Made by a program: the position numbers and the translations under genes
Shown here: positions 25,607 through 34,846 of the stretch, in pieces
How positions within the stretch are numbered: position 1 is the first letter of the stretch
How the letters are laid out: every line of letters starts with the position of its first letter
The notes under the pieces: model-generated
The model's input: only the letters and a program-made list of their open reading frames with translations
Databases searched by the model: none
What the model was told of the DNA's origin: nothing
Assembly: GCA_017640785.1 (NCBI GenBank)
Contig: JAEPPZ010000002.1
Location: forward strand, 298,702-362,701
DNA: 64,000 nucleotides
Direction of reading: 5' to 3'
Source: Balneola sp.
Lineage (GTDB): Bacteria; Bacteroidota; Rhodothermia; Balneolales; Balneolaceae

Positions 25607-27522
25607 TAACTCAAGTCTTCCTTACTTACTTCAATTACATTCTCTTTTACTAAATAAGAAAGGATCTGCTTTGCTGCATTTTGATTGATGGAAAGTTTAG
25701 AGGCAATACTGATCAATGATTCATCTTCGTTTTTAAGCAATTCAATTACATCCGTGATTAATTGCTTATCGAATGTCTTATTAGCTACATTTGAATTACT
25801 TTTCAAACAGTTATCGCAATGCCCGCACGGTTCGTTTTTAGTGTCTCCAAAATAGTTTCTTAGAAAAACTTCTCTACATGTGTCTGAGTTAATGAAGCTA
25901 TTCATTTTATCTAACTTCATCAGTAACACGTCCCGATGTTGCTCCACTTCTTGCTTATTTATGGGTAGCCTTGATGATCGGGGTTCAAGAATTCTTACCA
26001 AATCTCTTTCCTCTATAAGCGTAAAGATCAAAACATGATCGTTCTGCATCAATACATTCAGTGCTTTAATAAGACCGTTTCTGTTGATATCTAAAGCTGA
26101 CAACAAAGTTTCTTCATCCGTCTCTATCATATCGTAAAATGCCTGACTATTTAAAGTCCTTTCTAACTTATCTACGAATTCAGCTTTATCAGGATTATTA
26201 CATCGCTCTTTAAACTTTTGAAGCATTTCCTGGCTCAAAGTAAATTGAATAGAAAAGGCAGGTTTAACATCCTGAATCCAGGAAATAATGCCGAATTGTT
26301 CCAAAAGTCTTAGGGAGGTTCTTATAATGCTGAATGACTCTTTTGACCTCTTTTGAAGTGCCTTTAGTTCCAGTTCTGAAGCATCCAACATGATTGCTCC
26401 TTCTGCCAGCTCAAAGCTGTCACACAATGTTTGGTATACTTTTTCTAATTGTTCTCTCTTTGGGTAATTTTGAACAATTCGGTTTTTTGCTCCTGAATAA
26501 TCAGATGGTTTGTAATATAAAATCGGATATGCCTCTTTTCCATCTCTTCCTGCCCTCCCTGCTTCCTGATAGTAAGCCTCAATTGAATACGGCATAGACT
26601 CGTGAATTACGTATCGGCAATTAGGTTTATCTATTCCCATTCCAAAAGCATTTGTTGCAACAACTAAAGGCGTTTCTCCTTTTATCCAACGAGTTTGAAT
26701 GTTCTTTCGGGTTTCACTTTCTATACCTGCATGATAGGCTTCCGTATTTATCCCTTTTTTGGTAAAAAAGTCTGCCCAATACTCACAATTTTTCCTTGTT
26801 CCACCATAAATTAAACCATCTCCCTTTTTAGAAGCTCTGGTAACGCCTTCTATCAGTTTCTCTCTCTTCTTTTCAGTTTCGACCACCCACCATTTTAAAT
26901 TCGGTCGTTTAAATCCTAGCGATACTACTTCGGGTTGATGGAAGCTCAGATTCTCAAGGATATCTTTTCGAACTTCAGGAGTAGCAGTTGCAGTTAATGC
27001 GATCCAGGATGCAGAATCCGAAATTGATTCCAGATTTGTTTTTATATCTCTGTAAGCGGGACGAAAATCATGTCCCCATTCAGATATACAGTGTGCTTCA
27101 TCTACAGCAACAAGATCAATATTTAGGTTATGCAGTTCGTTTTGAAAGAGTTCCGTTCCAAGCCTCTCTGGTGCACAATACAATAGTTTATACATTCCAT
27201 TTCTGGCATTCACCAATCGTTGTTCAACTTCATAAAATGGAATTGTATTATTTATGAATGTTGCTGAAATACCCTGATCATTTAATTGCTGAACCTGATC
27301 CTGCATTAAAGCTACAAGGGGTGAAATAACCAAGGTCATTCCTTCAAATACAGTCGCAGGAACCTGATAACAAAGAGATTTACCTCCGCCGGTTGGGAAA
27401 AGCACTAAAGTATCCTTTCCGGAAAAAACAGAATTTATTGCAAGATCCTGCCCTTCCCGGAACGATTCATATCCCCAAAACTCTTTTAAATGTTCTAATG
27501 CCTGATTAAATTGGTACTGCAA
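25582..27522 (-). CDS. recQ: ATP-dependent DNA helicase RecQ
   Basis: 3'-5' helicase for replication-fork repair and recombination. 646 residues. SF2 motifs: QDLAINSVF, Walker A FPTGGGKSLCYQVP, DEAH box VDEAHCISEWGHDFRP, ALTATATPEVR, and motif VI EAGRAGRDG. The RecQ-C region follows, with the zinc cysteines CREVFLRNYFGD ... PCGHCDNCL. No typical HRDC domain is visible; the protein ends in a winged-helix-like segment (about 575-646, with IASKLSINQNAAKQILSYLV). Confidence 0.92.
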   Translation of the reverse strand: MQYQFNQALEHLKEFWGYESFREGQDLAINSVFSGKDTLVLFPTGGGKSLCYQVPATVFEGMTLVISPLVALMQDQVQQLNDQGISATFINNTIPFYEVEQRLVNARNGMYKLLYCAPERLGTELFQNELHNLNIDLVAVDEAHCISEWGHDFRPAYRDIKTNLESISDSASWIALTATATPEVRKDILENLSFHQPEVVSLGFKRPNLKWWVVETEKKREKLIEGVTRASKKGDGLIYGGTRKNCEYWADFFTKKGINTEAYHAGIESETRKNIQTRWIKGETPLVVATNAFGMGIDKPNCRYVIHESMPYSIEAYYQEAGRAGRDGKEAYPILYYKPSDYSGAKNRIVQNYPKREQLEKVYQTLCDSFELAEGAIMLDASELELKALQKRSKESFSIIRTSLRLLEQFGIISWIQDVKPAFSIQFTLSQEMLQKFKERCNNPDKAEFVDKLERTLNSQAFYDMIETDEETLLSALDINRNGLIKALNVLMQNDHVLIFTLIEERDLVRILEPRSSRLPINKQEVEQHRDVLLMKLDKMNSFINSDTCREVFLRNYFGDTKNEPCGHCDNCLKSNSNVANKTFDKQLITDVIELLKNEDESLISIASKLSINQNAAKQILSYLVKENVIEVSKEDLSYYSLTESS

Positions 27523-27583
27523 TTTTAAACCTCAATTTCTTTTCCCAAAAGTATTGATATCATTCTGTTCATCAAATAAAAAC

Positions 27584-28552
27584 ATGAAGCAATTTTTCTA
27601 TCTATTTTTTTTAGTTGTATTCCTGAGTTGTGCATCATCTTCTCCTAAAGAAAAAATAGACTACCGCGAAGAGATGAGAAACTTTGTTATTGAAATAGCA
27701 GAGTTTGCCAGAGAGCAAGACTCCGATTTTATTGTAATCCCTCAAAATGGTCATGAATTAATTCTTAAGAACGACAGTAGCATTGCTCAAGATTACCTCT
27801 CTGCCGTAGATGGATTGGGACAGGAAAGCCTGATCTTTGGCTATTATGGTGATAACACGATCACTCCAACCGACAGCAGAGAATATCTGCTCCAGTTACT
27901 TAGGACCGGCAAACGTGAAGGCAAAACTGTACTTGTTACAGACTATACCGATGAGGATCAAAAAATTAAACGTTCTTATGAGCGAAATTCTCTGAATGGG
28001 TTCATTTCTTTTTCTGCGCCTGAGCGTGAACTAACTTATATACCGGAACCATCTGAGTTTGTGAAAAATGAAAATAGCAGAGATATACAAACCCTTTCTG
28101 ATGCCAGAAATTTTCTTTACTTATTGAATTATGAAAACTATGATTCAAAAGAAGAGCTGCTTTCTTCACTTTCTGATACAAATTTTGATGTATTTATCAT
28201 GGATGCGTTCTTTTGGGGTAAAATATTTACCAAGGAAGACCTGGATCGGATACGAATGAAAAGCGACGGAGGAAAGCGACTCCTTATCAGTTATATGAGT
28301 ATTGGAGAAGCTGAAGATTACAGATTCTATTGGGATGAAAGTTGGGATAAAAAGGAGTTAAAATGGATCGACTCAGAAAATCCAGACTGGCCCGGTAATT
28401 TTAAAGTGAAATACTGGAATCAAGACTGGAAAAAGATCATTTATGGCGAAAGTAATTCTTACACACAAATGATTATAGACGCCGGTTTTGACGGCGTCTA
28501 TCTGGATATCATTGATGGCTTTTGGTATTTCGAAAATCTTGCATCAAATTAG
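27584..28552 (+). CDS. GH114 / TM1410-like lipoprotein glycosidase
   Basis: 322 residues from the ATG at 27584, which gives a clean lipoprotein signal (FLVVFLSCASS); ten further codons upstream are open. The C-terminal half follows the MJ1477/TM1410 family, related to endo-alpha-1,4-polygalactosaminidase (GH114): DVFIMDAFFWG, LLISYMSIGEAEDYRFYWD, NPDWPGNFKVKYWNQDWK, and the TIM-barrel end DAGFDGVYLDIIDGF. The acidic residues in IGEAE and YLDIID are the expected catalytic sites. Export and lipid anchoring suggest action on surface or environmental polysaccharide; the substrate is unproven. Confidence 0.75.
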   Translation: MKQFFYLFFLVVFLSCASSSPKEKIDYREEMRNFVIEIAEFAREQDSDFIVIPQNGHELILKNDSSIAQDYLSAVDGLGQESLIFGYYGDNTITPTDSREYLLQLLRTGKREGKTVLVTDYTDEDQKIKRSYERNSLNGFISFSAPERELTYIPEPSEFVKNENSRDIQTLSDARNFLYLLNYENYDSKEELLSSLSDTNFDVFIMDAFFWGKIFTKEDLDRIRMKSDGGKRLLISYMSIGEAEDYRFYWDESWDKKELKWIDSENPDWPGNFKVKYWNQDWKKIIYGESNSYTQMIIDAGFDGVYLDIIDGFWYFENLASN

Positions 28553-28572
28553 TTTGTTTGAACTTTTTGAAG

Positions 28573-29688
28573 TTAAATTACCGGTAAACTACCTTCAAAC
28601 ATATTTTCGAAATTAACTTCTTTGGGTTCTTCTGCTTCAATCAATAGACTAATTACATCTCCGGCTTTAGAACAAGTAACATGGCTGATAGGATCCAGAT
28701 CAGGTGTAACAAGGCCTTGAGCAATAGATCTGTCGACTGCGTTTCTGATTGAACTTGCCTCCCGGTATAATTCAAAACTTTCCAACATCAGCGCTACCGA
28801 TAAAATGGTTGCAATGGGGTTTGCAATATCCTTGCCGGCAGCTTCAGGATAACTACCATGAATAGGTTCAAATAACGATGTTTGATCACCTACTGATGCA
28901 GAAGACAGCAAGCCTATTGAACCTGTTATCACACTTGCTTCATCGGAAATAATATCGCCAAACATATTCTCCGTTAAAATCACATCGAATTGATTAGGTC
29001 TTTGGATTATCTGCATAGCAGCATTATCTACATATAAATATTCTACATCTACCTCAGGGTAGTTTTTTGATAGATCCTGAACTGTTTCTCTCCACAACCT
29101 GGATGTTTCCAATACATTTGCTTTATCAACCAATGTTAATTTCTTGCGTCGCCTCATTGCAGCATCAAAAGCCATAACTGCAACTCTCACAATTTCATTT
29201 ACACTGTATTCGCATACATCATATGCAGATGTTCCTTCTTTACTTCTTCCCTTTTCTCCAAAATATATTCCGCCGGTCAATTCACGGTACACAATCAGAT
29301 CTGTTCCTGTTATGCACTCTTCTTTTAAAGGAGAACGATCGGCTAATGAATCAAATAATTTAACGGGACGAATGTTTGCATAAAGTCCTAAGCTCTTCCT
29401 TAGTTGTAACAGCCCCTGTTCAGGTCTCACCTTTGCTTTTGGATTGTTATCGTAAGAAGGATCTCCTATTGCACCAAAAAGGACAGCATCTGCTTGTCTG
29501 CAAATTTCGATCGTTTTTTCAGGTAAAGGGCTACCGGTTTTGTTAATCGCATCAGCACCAACCAGAGCATATTCGTATTCGAATTCGTGATCAAATTTCA
29601 AAGCAACCCCCTCAAGTACTTTTTTAGCTTGTTTAATTACTTCGGGGCCAATCCCGTCACCGGGTAGAACAGCTATCTTTTTCTTCAT
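28573..29688 (-). CDS. leuB: 3-isopropylmalate dehydrogenase
   Basis: Oxidatively decarboxylates 3-isopropylmalate in leucine synthesis. 371 residues from the ATG at 29688; the frame extends to a TTG at 29694. Motifs: VLPGDGIGPEV, GAIGDP, RKSLGLYANIRPV, RELTGGIYFGEKGRS, VDKANVLETSRLWR, DIISDEASVITGSIGLLSSAS, EPIHGSYPEAAGKDIANP. Last gene of the leuA-leuC-leuD-leuB operon, closely following leuD. Confidence 0.94.
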   Translation of the reverse strand: MKKKIAVLPGDGIGPEVIKQAKKVLEGVALKFDHEFEYEYALVGADAINKTGSPLPEKTIEICRQADAVLFGAIGDPSYDNNPKAKVRPEQGLLQLRKSLGLYANIRPVKLFDSLADRSPLKEECITGTDLIVYRELTGGIYFGEKGRSKEGTSAYDVCEYSVNEIVRVAVMAFDAAMRRRKKLTLVDKANVLETSRLWRETVQDLSKNYPEVDVEYLYVDNAAMQIIQRPNQFDVILTENMFGDIISDEASVITGSIGLLSSASVGDQTSLFEPIHGSYPEAAGKDIANPIATILSVALMLESFELYREASSIRNAVDRSIAQGLVTPDLDPISHVTCSKAGDVISLLIEAEEPKEVNFENMFEGSLPVI

Positions 29689-29690
29689 TC

Positions 29691-30284
29691 TCAAAATTCT
29701 TTGTGTGTTTGTTCAAATTGTTCGATCTGACTTTTTTTACTTATCAAATAGTCTATATCATCATATCCATTTAATAAGCAGGTTTTTTTATATGCGTTGA
29801 TATTATATTTCTCTTTATGGTTTGTTCCTGGAATCGAAATCTGCTGATCGATCAATTCAATCTTTAGCGTTGTATTCTTGTCTTGTTTAACCAATTCAAA
29901 AATGGTCTCTAAAAAAGCATCGCTTACCTGTACAGGTAAAAGACCGTTGTTAAGTGCGTTCCCTTTAAAAATATCGGCGAAATAACTGGATACTACAGCT
30001 CTGAAACCAAAATCATAAAGTGCCCATGCAGCATGTTCTCTACTCGACCCGCATCCAAAATTCTTACCTGTCACCAAAATGCTTCCGGAATAAGATGGGT
30101 CGTTTAGTATAAAATCTTCTTTCAAATCACCTTGTGAATCATATCTCCAGTCTCTGAATAAGTTATTTCCAAACCCTTCTCGTGTAGTAGATTTCAGGAA
30201 TCTTGCCGGTATGATCTGATCTGTGTCAATGTCTTCGTTTGCAAGTGGTATAACTGTACTGGTAAGAGTTTTAAATTTTTCCAT
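29691..30284 (-). CDS. leuD: 3-isopropylmalate dehydratase small subunit
   Basis: Small (swivelling) subunit of isopropylmalate isomerase. 197 residues with [12 protein letters not shown], the conserved [32 protein letters not shown]. Partners LeuC encoded immediately upstream, with a 1-base overlap (TAATG). Confidence 0.94.
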   Translation of the reverse strand: MEKFKTLTSTVIPLANEDIDTDQIIPARFLKSTTREGFGNNLFRDWRYDSQGDLKEDFILNDPSYSGSILVTGKNFGCGSSREHAAWALYDFGFRAVVSSYFADIFKGNALNNGLLPVQVSDAFLETIFELVKQDKNTTLKIELIDQQISIPGTNHKEKYNINAYKKTCLLNGYDDIDYLISKKSQIEQFEQTHKEF

Positions 30285-31681
30285 TATGCCGTTACGACCT
30301 TATTTACATAATTTCTGGTATCTACGATTTTACCTTCAATAGCTATTATTGCAGCTGTTAAAGGGCTTACCAACATTGTTCTTGCTCCGGGACCTTGTCT
30401 GCCTTCAAAATTTCTGTTCGATGTTGAAACACAATATTCACCATCAGGTATTTTATCTTCATTCATGCCTAAACAAGCTGAACATCCCGGCTCACGAAGT
30501 TCAAAACCGGCATCTGCCAGCACCTGATGAATCCCTTCTTCACGTGCTTGTTTCTCAACCTGTTTGGATCCCGGGACGATCATAGCTTTTACATGATCTG
30601 CTTTTTGTTTCCCGGCTACATATTCAGCAACAATTCGTAGGTCTTCAATTCTGCTGTTGGTGCAACTACCGATAAATACATTGTCAATCTTTTTGTTTAA
30701 CAAATAAGTACCTGCTTCCAGATTCATATACTTCAATGACTTCTTAAATGACTCAGAATCATTCTCAGGAATAGTCTCATCAATACCAATACCCATTCCG
30801 GGATTGGTTCCATATGTGATCATTGGTGGAATTCTTTCAGCTTCAAACGTGTACTCTTTATCAAAATATGCGTCTTCATCTGAATACAAAGTTTTCCAAT
30901 AATTGATCGCTTCTTCTAATGCAGCCCCATCAGGAGCAAACTCTCTCCCTTTGATATATTCGAAAGTAGTTTCATCGGGAGCGATCATTCCTCCCCGTGC
31001 CCCCATTTCAATACTCATGTTACAAATGGTCATCCTCGCTTCCATAGATAGTGAAGTAATCGCAGACCCCGCATACTCCACAAAATGACCTGTACCACCT
31101 GCTGTGCTCAATTTTGAAATGATATACAGAATGATATCTTTTGAAGAAACGCCCCTTTGAAGTTCTCCATTAATAGTTATGCGCATTGTTTTGGGTCGCT
31201 CTAACAATAAACATTGAGTCGCCATTACTTGTTCCACCTGAGAGGTGCCAATTCCAAAAGCAATTGCCCCAAAAGCTCCATGAGTGGATGTATGACTGTC
31301 ACCACAAACTATTGTCATTCCCGGCTTTGTAATTCCCAGTTCGGGTCCAATTACATGAACTATTCCCTGATAAGGATGCCCAAGTCCATAAAGATCAATG
31401 CCAAATTCTTTGCAATTCTGGATAAGTGTATCAACCTGAAGTTTAGAAAGAAGTTCTTTGATAGGAAGATGTTGATCTTTGGTAGGTACGTTGTGGTCTG
31501 CAGTTGCCACAATTTTATTTTTTCTGAATAGTTCGATACCTCTTCGTCTTAATCCTTCAAATGCCTGAGGGCTTGTGACTTCATGGATAAAATGTCGATC
31601 TATGTATAATATTTCCTGCTCATTTTCTACAGAATCAACTATATGACTCTCCCAAACTTTCTCGAAAAAGGTTTTGCCCAT
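30284..31681 (-). CDS. leuC: 3-isopropylmalate dehydratase large subunit
   Basis: Aconitase-family enzyme carrying a [4Fe-4S] cluster. 465 residues, standard bacterial length. The cluster ligands are the cysteine in [13 protein letters not shown] and the [10 protein letters not shown] pair near 405-412. Also visible: [32 protein letters not shown] and [18 protein letters not shown]. Second gene of the leu operon, 9 bases after leuA. Confidence 0.94.
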   Translation of the reverse strand: MGKTFFEKVWESHIVDSVENEQEILYIDRHFIHEVTSPQAFEGLRRRGIELFRKNKIVATADHNVPTKDQHLPIKELLSKLQVDTLIQNCKEFGIDLYGLGHPYQGIVHVIGPELGITKPGMTIVCGDSHTSTHGAFGAIAFGIGTSQVEQVMATQCLLLERPKTMRITINGELQRGVSSKDIILYIISKLSTAGGTGHFVEYAGSAITSLSMEARMTICNMSIEMGARGGMIAPDETTFEYIKGREFAPDGAALEEAINYWKTLYSDEDAYFDKEYTFEAERIPPMITYGTNPGMGIGIDETIPENDSESFKKSLKYMNLEAGTYLLNKKIDNVFIGSCTNSRIEDLRIVAEYVAGKQKADHVKAMIVPGSKQVEKQAREEGIHQVLADAGFELREPGCSACLGMNEDKIPDGEYCVSTSNRNFEGRQGPGARTMLVSPLTAAIIAIEGKIVDTRNYVNKVVTA

Positions 31682-31690
31682 AATATATTT

Positions 31691-32857
31691 TTATGCTGTT
31701 AGAGAATCAGATGTTTGAGAGAATAACTGTATCAAATCCTTATCAGTTACTACTTTTTTAGTGTCTGCGATAGATAAAAATCTTTTGTAATGTTCTTCCA
31801 ATTCATTTTTGCTTACTTCAAAACCCAGTCTCTTTCCCCGGAATTTAAGAGCAGCTCTTCCACTTCGGGCTGTTAGAACAATAGAAGATTCGCTTACGCC
31901 CACTTCCAGAGGATCAATAATTTCGTAGGTTTCTCTATTTTTTATAACTCCATCCTGATGAATTCCTGACGAGTGCGCAAACGCATTAGCTCCAACAATT
32001 GCTTTATTAGCCTGAACCGGCATTTTCATCTTTTCAGAGACCAATTCACTTACAGATTTCAAACATCTTGTATTGATACCTGTGTCATATTCTAAGCTTT
32101 TTTGTTGTCTTAGTATCATGACAACTTCTTCTAATGAAGCATTACCGGCTCGCTCTCCAATACCATTCATTGTACATTCTACCTGAGTTGCGCCGTTCAC
32201 TACTCCCGATATAGAGTTTGCAGTTGCCAAGCCAAGATCATTATGACAGTGAGTAGAAATAGTCACATTCTGAATGCCTTTTACATTCTCATATAGATAT
32301 TTAATTTTTTCACCATACACCCAAGGCATACAATATCCGGTTGTATCAGGAATATTCAGTACTGTTGCTCCGGCTTTAATAACTTTTTCCAAAATAGTAG
32401 CAAGGAATTCGTTTTCTGTTCTACCTGCATCTTCCGCATAGAATTCAACATCTTCAACAAAAGTCTTGGCATATTTTACTGCGGCCACTCCCCGCTCTAC
32501 TACCTTTTCTCTGGTAGTTCTTAGTTTATCAAACACATGACTGTCTGAAGTACCGATACCGGTATGGATCCTGCTATTTTTTGCATCTTCAATTGCTTCT
32601 GCGGCGACTTTTATATCGTTTTTAACAGCTCTTGATAATGCACATACCCTTGTATTCTTAATAACCTTGGATATTTCCTGAACAGATTTAAAATCTCCCG
32701 GGCTGGATACAGGAAATCCAACTTCCATTACATCAACGCCAAGAGCTTCCAGAGCTAAAGCGATTTCAATTTTTTCTTTTGTGTTTAGTTGACATCCCGG
32801 TACTTGCTCACCGTCTCTTAGTGTGGTATCAAAAATTTGTATTCGCTTGTTTGGCAT
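31691..32857 (-). CDS. leuA: 2-isopropylmalate synthase, short form without regulatory domain
   Basis: Condenses acetyl-CoA with 2-oxoisovalerate, the first leucine-specific step. 388 residues, against about 510-520 for the usual enzyme. Catalytic TIM-barrel motifs are intact: [53 protein letters not shown] and [12 protein letters not shown], followed by the subdomain ending near 385. The C-terminal LeuA_dimer allosteric domain is absent, so direct leucine inhibition through that domain is not expected. An AAGGAG tract lies 79-88 bases before the ATG, followed by an in-frame ATT at 32929, but the family start [13 protein letters not shown] supports the ATG at 32857. Confidence 0.92.
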   Translation of the reverse strand: MPNKRIQIFDTTLRDGEQVPGCQLNTKEKIEIALALEALGVDVMEVGFPVSSPGDFKSVQEISKVIKNTRVCALSRAVKNDIKVAAEAIEDAKNSRIHTGIGTSDSHVFDKLRTTREKVVERGVAAVKYAKTFVEDVEFYAEDAGRTENEFLATILEKVIKAGATVLNIPDTTGYCMPWVYGEKIKYLYENVKGIQNVTISTHCHNDLGLATANSISGVVNGATQVECTMNGIGERAGNASLEEVVMILRQQKSLEYDTGINTRCLKSVSELVSEKMKMPVQANKAIVGANAFAHSSGIHQDGVIKNRETYEIIDPLEVGVSESSIVLTARSGRAALKFRGKRLGFEVSKNELEEHYKRFLSIADTKKVVTDKDLIQLFSQTSDSLTA

Positions 32858-33055
32858 TATACTTGGGATTTCTAACTTAACTAAATATTCTAAAGCGTTG
32901 TCGTTGATGGTTCTTTTATGCGCAGAAATTACCTTCTCCTTGTAATCTTAAAAAACAAGATTTATGATTAATTACGACACCCAAGAAAATATTTGATAGA
33001 ATTAAAATTAATTTTAACAATTACTTAATTGTTATTTTAGATTTGCTTTTTTACA

Positions 33056-34594
33056 ATGGCTAACCAACCAAATGATCATCTTTATCAACTAATAAAGTCA
33101 CTTACTAAAGCGGAGAAAAGAGGGTTTAAGATCTATGCCACTCGCTCAGGGAATGAAAGCGCCAAATTTATCAAATTGTTTGATGCTCTGGATAAAGCCT
33201 CTTCTTATGATGAAGCTGCCATTATTAAAAAGGTAAGTGGAATACATAAGCGTCAACTATCAAATCTAAAAGCACACCTTTATAAGCAAATACTTACCAG
33301 CTTAAGGTTGATCAACATAAATCATAATATTGATATTCAACTTCGCGAGCAGCTTGATTACGCCCGAATTTTATATAACAAAGGGCTTTATCAACAGAGC
33401 TTAAAGATCCTTGAAAAAACAAAAGAAGTAGCAACTCAACATTATCGGGCTACTTTACGCTACGAAGTTTTGGTCTTCGAAAAGATTATCGAATCACAAT
33501 ATATAACAAGGAGTCTCAAAAACAGAGCTGATGAACTTATTGGAGAAACACGAGTAACGCTGAACTCAATGACAGAATACACGGCTTTGAGTAATCTCGC
33601 ACTGAGATTATATGGTATTTACATCAAAGCCGGACATGTTCGTAATAAAGAAGACTTTGAAAATATATCCTCTTTTTTCTCTGAATCAATTAATAGTATC
33701 GATGTTTCAAAGCTGGATTTCTTTGGAAAACATTATTTAAATGTATCTCATGCGTGGTATAGTTTGATCGTACAGGATTTTCTTCTTCAATACAGACATG
33801 CTACCAAGTGGGTTGAGTTATTCAGAAATAACCCTGAAATGCTGGCATTAGAACCTATCTGGTATTTAAAAGGAATGCATGTGTTGTTAGAAGCACTTTT
33901 TGTACTTGGACACGCAGAAAAGCACTCTCGGGAAATTGAAAAACTGGATGAATTTCTCGCCAATCCACCAAGCCGTATAGACGAGAATTTAGAAACTGTA
34001 GGTTTTATTTATTCCTATACATCCAAAATAAATGTACACTTTATTGATGGTAGTTTTACAGAAGGTGTACAGCTAGTTCCGGAGTTACTTAAAAAACTGG
34101 ATAAGTTCGCAGACCAGGTAGATCCACACAGGATTTTAATCTTTTACTACAAGATTGCTTGCCTTTATTTTGGAGCCGGAAATAATAAACAATCCATTCA
34201 CTTCCTCAATAAGATCATCAATTATCCTGATTCAAGATTAAGGGAAGACATTCATTGCTTTGCCCGAATATTGAATCTGATTGCACATTTTGAAATGGGG
34301 AATCAAACTTTGGTGGATTATCAGATTCGTTCTGTTTATCGGTTTCTACGAAAAATGAATGATCTGAATCTTGTTCAACAAGAAATATTGAACTTTATAC
34401 AGAATTTAGGAAACCTTAAACAAGATCAGACTAAAGAAGCTTTTCTTAATTTGCGCAACAGGCTTCTTGAAATCAATAAAATGCCATATCAAAAAAGGCC
34501 ATTTTTATATTTGGACATCGTATCATGGTTGGAATCTAAAATTTATGAAAAATCAGTTCAGGAGATCATTAAAGGTAAATTCAGATCCAGATAG
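33056..34594 (+). CDS. conserved TPR-like hypothetical protein
   Basis: 512 residues, almost wholly alpha-helical, without signal peptide or membrane segments. The N-terminal 60-70 residues (LYQLIKSLTKAEKRGFKIYA) form a small conserved Bacteroidota motif seen at the start of similar large helical proteins. The rest consists of degenerate helical repeats of TPR type (ILYNKGLYQQSLKILEKTKE, IACLYFGAGNNKQSIHFLNKII). It is probably a scaffold for protein contacts. It sits between the divergent leu operon and the ilv-thr operon; no functional link is shown. Confidence 0.65.
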   Translation: MANQPNDHLYQLIKSLTKAEKRGFKIYATRSGNESAKFIKLFDALDKASSYDEAAIIKKVSGIHKRQLSNLKAHLYKQILTSLRLININHNIDIQLREQLDYARILYNKGLYQQSLKILEKTKEVATQHYRATLRYEVLVFEKIIESQYITRSLKNRADELIGETRVTLNSMTEYTALSNLALRLYGIYIKAGHVRNKEDFENISSFFSESINSIDVSKLDFFGKHYLNVSHAWYSLIVQDFLLQYRHATKWVELFRNNPEMLALEPIWYLKGMHVLLEALFVLGHAEKHSREIEKLDEFLANPPSRIDENLETVGFIYSYTSKINVHFIDGSFTEGVQLVPELLKKLDKFADQVDPHRILIFYYKIACLYFGAGNNKQSIHFLNKIINYPDSRLREDIHCFARILNLIAHFEMGNQTLVDYQIRSVYRFLRKMNDLNLVQQEILNFIQNLGNLKQDQTKEAFLNLRNRLLEINKMPYQKRPFLYLDIVSWLESKIYEKSVQEIIKGKFRSR

Positions 34595-34609
34595 CTTACA
34601 TTCACAAAG

Positions 34610-34639
34610 TTTGGATATCCCACTTAAGCATAATATTTG
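34610..34639 (+). promoter_or_regulatory. possible Bacteroidota-type promoter of the ilv-thr operon
   Basis: TTTG at 34610-34613 and AATATTTG (34632-34639), 18 bases apart, resemble the -33 TTTG and -7 TAnnTTTG elements known from Bacteroidota. The match at -7 is imperfect. It would start transcription some 60 bases before the leader peptide. Confidence 0.3.
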
Positions 34640-34704
34640 AGTGCCTGTTGTTTGAAATTTAAATGAATTAGACATTTCTTTGCTTCAACAAAACTAATTC
34701 AAGA

Positions 34705-34773
34705 ATGATTACACACACTACTATCACGGTCATTATTAATGTCATTGGTACCAAATACCGACCGGGGAAGTAA
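34705..34773 (+). CDS. Thr/Ile/Val-rich leader peptide of the ilv-thr operon
   Basis: A 22-codon frame, ATG at 34705 and TAA at 34771-34773, just upstream of a strong terminator before ilvD. It begins MITHTTITVIINVI; twelve of 22 residues are Thr (5), Ile (5) or Val (2). These are exactly the products of the operon behind it (ilvDBNCA and thrABC). This is the hallmark of ribosome-mediated transcription attenuation as known for E. coli thrL and ilvL. No Shine-Dalgarno is obvious, as for many genes in this window. Too short for ordinary gene callers. Confidence 0.8.
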   Translation: MITHTTITVIINVIGTKYRPGK

Positions 34774-34808
34774 TGTGTGATCTTAATACTCTACAAAAAA
34801 GCCTTCCC
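34727..34808 (+). promoter_or_regulatory. alternative leader RNA pairings (pause hairpin and antiterminator)
   Basis: CGGTC (34727-34731) can pair with GACCG (34760-34764), enclosing a smaller GGTA/TACC hairpin, which forms the 1:2 structure inside the leader frame. GGGAAG (34765-34770) pairs perfectly with CTTCCC (34803-34808), which would disrupt the terminator stem and form the 2:3 antiterminator. A ribosome stalled at the Thr/Ile/Val codons would open 1:2 and favour antitermination. Pairings were found by eye; energies were not computed. Confidence 0.6.
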
Positions 34809-34830
34809 TAATCCGGAAGGCTTTTTTTTT
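34795..34830 (+). terminator. attenuator terminator upstream of ilvD
   Basis: AAAAAAGCCTTCC pairs with GGAAGGCTTTTTT around a 7-base loop (CTAATCC), ending in nine T (34822-34830). It lies 21 bases after the leader peptide stop and 16 bases before the ilvD ATG, so it can only act as an attenuator of the downstream operon or as the end of the upstream transcript. Confidence 0.85.
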
Positions 34831-34846
34831 ACAATTAATCTATAGA

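Noticed and set aside
32858..33055. Leucine attenuator upstream of leuA
   Set aside because: No ATG leader frame and no hairpin plus T run were found.
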